From positions 1-6,210 of the forward strand of contig JAPSJG010000240.1 in the NCBI GenBank assembly GCA_031178305.1: a DNA stretch of 6,210 nt, given 5' to 3'. Under the pieces are notes generated by a model that worked only from the letters and a program-made list of their open reading frames with translations, was not told where the DNA came from and searched no databases. The position numbers were made by a program, and so were the translations under genes. How positions within the stretch are numbered: position 1 is the stretch's first letter; every line of letters begins with the position of its first letter. The stretch is from Sinorhizobium sp. (GTDB lineage Bacteria; Pseudomonadota; Alphaproteobacteria; Rhizobiales; Rhizobiaceae). This document shows, in pieces, positions 4,544 to 6,210 of this stretch.

Positions 4544-5168
4544 CGACACCGCTGCGCTGTCTCTTCCAGCGCAGGAACGGTGTCCTGATCGGCCGCCAGG
4601 CGAGAAGAGCCGCAACGAGCGCAAGATAGAGAATCTGCTCCGGCCCCACGACCTTGACAGCCATGGCGAAATGGATGGCACCGGCCGCTGCGATCACATA
4701 GACGAGCCGGTGGAGCTTGTTCCATCGTGGCCCGAGCCTGCGGATCGACCAGTTGTTCGAGGTCAGTGCAAGTGGGATTATGAGCACGAAGGCGGTCATG
4801 CCGATCGTAATGAAGGGACGGCGAGCGATATCTGCAACTATCGCCTGGAGCCGCAGCATCTGATCGAGCAGCATATAGGCACTGAAGTGCATCAGCACGT
4901 AATAGAAGGCGAGCAGCCCAAGTGCACGCCGATACCTCAGCCAATTGAGGCCGAAAACATCTCGGATGGGCGTGATCGCGAGAGTCGCGACCAGGAAGCG
5001 CAACGCCCAGAGGCCAAGCAGGTGTTCGAACTCCTTGACCGCATTGCCGGGCAGCTGCCCCGTGGAGCCGAGATAGAAGGCCGAGGCGGCCGGCACGAGG
5101 CCAAGCGCGTAAACCGCCCAGATCGAGGGACCATGTAGACGTTTCGGCAATGCGGGAACAAGCGCCAT
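4524..5168 (-). CDS. msrQ: MsrQ, haem-binding membrane subunit of the MsrPQ methionine sulfoxide reductase
   Basis: MsrQ (older name YedZ) is an inner-membrane b-type cytochrome that passes electrons from the respiratory chain to periplasmic MsrP. The 214-residue protein has about six hydrophobic segments (roughly 14-32, 52-66, 82-102, 119-136, 155-171, 177-192). The family haem ligands are visible as H94 (MHFSAY), H153 (KLHRLVY) and H166 (AIHFA), matching E. coli H91, H151 and H164; the block LTSNNWSIRRLGPRWNKLHRLVY is a clear family signature. The ATG lies two bases after the msrP TGA with only a weak upstream AGGG, so translation is probably coupled to msrP. The last residues, RAFPG, and the stop codon fall within the flanking repeat arm, suggesting that the natural C-terminus was replaced or slightly changed when the repeat arrived. 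Confidence 0.95.
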   Translation of the reverse strand: MALVPALPKRLHGPSIWAVYALGLVPAASAFYLGSTGQLPGNAVKEFEHLLGLWALRFLVATLAITPIRDVFGLNWLRYRRALGLLAFYYVLMHFSAYMLLDQMLRLQAIVADIARRPFITIGMTAFVLIIPLALTSNNWSIRRLGPRWNKLHRLVYVIAAAGAIHFAMAVKVVGPEQILYLALVAALLAWRPIRTPFLRWKRQRSGVARAFPG

Positions 5169-5170
5169 GG

Positions 5171-6115
5171 TCAGAAGTTCGCCCTGAGATCCATTCCGGC
5201 GTAAAGGCTCGCAACCTCTTCGGCATAGCCATTGAAGGGGAGCGTGTCGCGGCGGTTCGAGCCAAAGAAGCCGCCTTCACCGATGCGGTTCTCCGTCGCC
5301 TGGCTCCAGCGCGGGTGGTCGACCGCCGGGTTCACATTGGCGTAGAACCCGTATTCGTCCGGCGCGGCGAGGTTCCAGGTGCAGGGGGGCGCCGTTTCGG
5401 TGAGGGAGATGCGCACGATCGATTTGATCCCCTTGAAGCCATATTTCCACGGCACTACGAGGCGGATGGGGGCGCCGTTCTGGTTCGGCAGGGTCTTGCC
5501 GTAGAGCCCGACCGCGAGAATCGTCAGCGGGTGCCGGGCTTCGTCCAATCGCAGGCCTTCACGATAGGGCCAAGGCAGGGGCTGGAAGAAACCGGATTGG
5601 CCGGGCATCTCCTCCGGGCGCACCACGGTCTCGAAGGCTACGTATTTGGCGCTGCCGAGCGGCTCTACCTTGTCGATGAGCGCGGATAGCGGAAAGCCGA
5701 CCCAGGGGATGACCATGGACCAGGCCTCGACACAGCGCATGCGGTAGATCCGCTCTTCGAGCGGGAAGGCCAACAGGTCTTCGACGCCGAATTCCCTCGC
5801 CTTGGCGACGAGGCCATCGATCTTCACTGTCCAGGGCGATGGTTTGAACGCTCCCGAATGGGCGGCCGGATCGCTTTTGCCGGTGCCGAATTCGTAGAAA
5901 TTGTTGTAACTCGTGACATCCTTCTCCGGCGTCAGTGCCTCGTCGAGCTTGTAAGGGCTTGGCGCCGCTTTGAGGGCGGCGGCGCTTGCCGTTTCCAGCC
6001 CCAGCCCCAGCGGCAGGCTACCCGCGGCGGCCGCGAGGAAGGTGCGCCGATTGAGAAAAAAGCGTTTTGGCGTGATCTCGGATGCGGCGATCCGCGGCGG
6101 GCTGTAGCAAGGCAT
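5171..6115 (-). CDS. msrP: MsrP, periplasmic molybdopterin methionine sulfoxide reductase catalytic subunit
   Basis: MsrP (older name YedY) reduces methionine sulfoxide in periplasmic proteins, using a mononuclear molybdopterin cofactor and electrons from MsrQ. The 314-residue precursor has a twin-arginine signal: NRRTFLA at 22-28, a hydrophobic stretch to about residue 40, then a likely cleavage near ASA (43-45). Family blocks are YNNFYEFG (70-77), LEERIYRMRCVEAWSMV with C128 as the molybdenum ligand, GLRLDEARHPLTI, VPWKYGFKGIKSIVRI, WNLAAPDEYGFYANVNP and the C-terminal LYAGMDLRANF. The ATG at 6113-6115 is chosen because GAGGA (6122-6126 on the minus strand) is 6 bases upstream and the length suits the family; a GTG at 6188-6190 would add 25 residues before the Tat motif. 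It is followed two bases later by msrQ. Confidence 0.96.
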   Translation of the reverse strand: MPCYSPPRIAASEITPKRFFLNRRTFLAAAAGSLPLGLGLETASAAALKAAPSPYKLDEALTPEKDVTSYNNFYEFGTGKSDPAAHSGAFKPSPWTVKIDGLVAKAREFGVEDLLAFPLEERIYRMRCVEAWSMVIPWVGFPLSALIDKVEPLGSAKYVAFETVVRPEEMPGQSGFFQPLPWPYREGLRLDEARHPLTILAVGLYGKTLPNQNGAPIRLVVPWKYGFKGIKSIVRISLTETAPPCTWNLAAPDEYGFYANVNPAVDHPRWSQATENRIGEGGFFGSNRRDTLPFNGYAEEVASLYAGMDLRANF

Positions 6116-6121
6116 ATCGAT

Positions 6122-6126
6122 TCCTC
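6122..6126 (-). promoter_or_regulatory. Ribosome binding site that fixes the msrP start
   Basis: GAGGA on the minus strand lies 6 bases before the ATG at 6113-6115, the only well-placed site in this region. Confidence 0.7.
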
Positions 6127-6210
6127 GGCGTCGGTGGTGAGCGAGCACATCACCAGAGTTTAGATCACTCCGAAAGATGGGAAAGACCACGTTTTCGTGT
6201 CCGGCGCGTG
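6127..6210 (-). other. msrP upstream region, no firm promoter
   Basis: On the minus strand a TCTAAACT (6157-6164) could hold a -10 element, but the matching -35 position (6180-6185) reads CTTTCC, a poor fit. No GGAAC-type extracytoplasmic sigma motif was seen. The true promoter may lie here or beyond the window edge. Confidence 0.2.

Noticed and set aside
4458..5138. Plus-strand open frame of about 226 codons starting in the repeat
   Set aside because: It runs opposite msrQ, whose haem histidines and family blocks are clear; the start lies in repeat sequence and the product is charged with no motif.
5150..5689. Plus-strand open frame of about 179 codons
   Set aside because: It is a shadow of msrP in the opposite strand, with no recognisable family features.
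6135..6155. Imperfect inverted repeat upstream of msrP (GGTGA / TCACC)
   Set aside because: Only 4-5 bp pair and there is no further evidence for an operator.
6116..6190. Upstream GTG start for msrP
   Set aside because: It would push the Tat motif 25 residues further from the N-terminus and has no ribosome binding site as good as that before the ATG at 6113-6115.

Overview
This window is a conserved ribosomal-protein locus of an alphaproteobacterium, most likely a member of the Rhizobiaceae (Sinorhizobium/Ensifer-Rhizobium type). Four things point there: the gene order secY-adk-rpsM-rpsK-rpoA-rplQ with no rpsD in the alpha operon; the short 192-residue adenylate kinase; the GC-rich codon use; and a nested palindromic intergenic repeat of the kind typical of Rhizobium genomes. 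The genus is an inference from protein style and the repeat, not proven.

Layout. At 1-755 is the 3' part of secY (protein translocation channel), whose stop overlaps the adk start (752-1330). A 232-base leader with a weak candidate promoter precedes rpsM (1563-1931, GTG start). After rpsM there is an unexpected 226-base spacer with a terminator-like hairpin (1952-1981) and a pair of mutually exclusive stems (2044-2075), then rpsK (2158-2547), rpoA (2653-3663) and rplQ (3709-4131). A strong intrinsic terminator (4157-4188) closes the block. Three of the translation starts (rpsM, rpoA, rplQ) have a small hairpin with GGAT in its loop a few bases before the ribosome binding site; this is the most interesting possibly undescribed signal in the window.

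The stretch 4206-4543 is a nested, mosaic repeat without a gene. It has 34/35-base terminal inverted repeats, a 15-base inner inverted repeat and a core of two large palindromes that resembles a Rhizobium-specific intergenic mosaic element (RIME). Its right end runs into the 3' end of msrQ and appears to supply the last five residues and the stop codon. On the minus strand, converging on the ribosomal genes, lie msrP (5171-6115, Tat-exported molybdopterin methionine sulfoxide reductase) and msrQ (4524-5168, its haem membrane partner), a two-gene operon that repairs oxidised methionine in periplasmic proteins.

The protein-coding content is ordinary core and housekeeping material. I see no phage, transposase, CRISPR array, defence system or other novel gene system. 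What deserves a second look is non-coding: the hairpins in the leaders and spacers, and the mosaic repeat.
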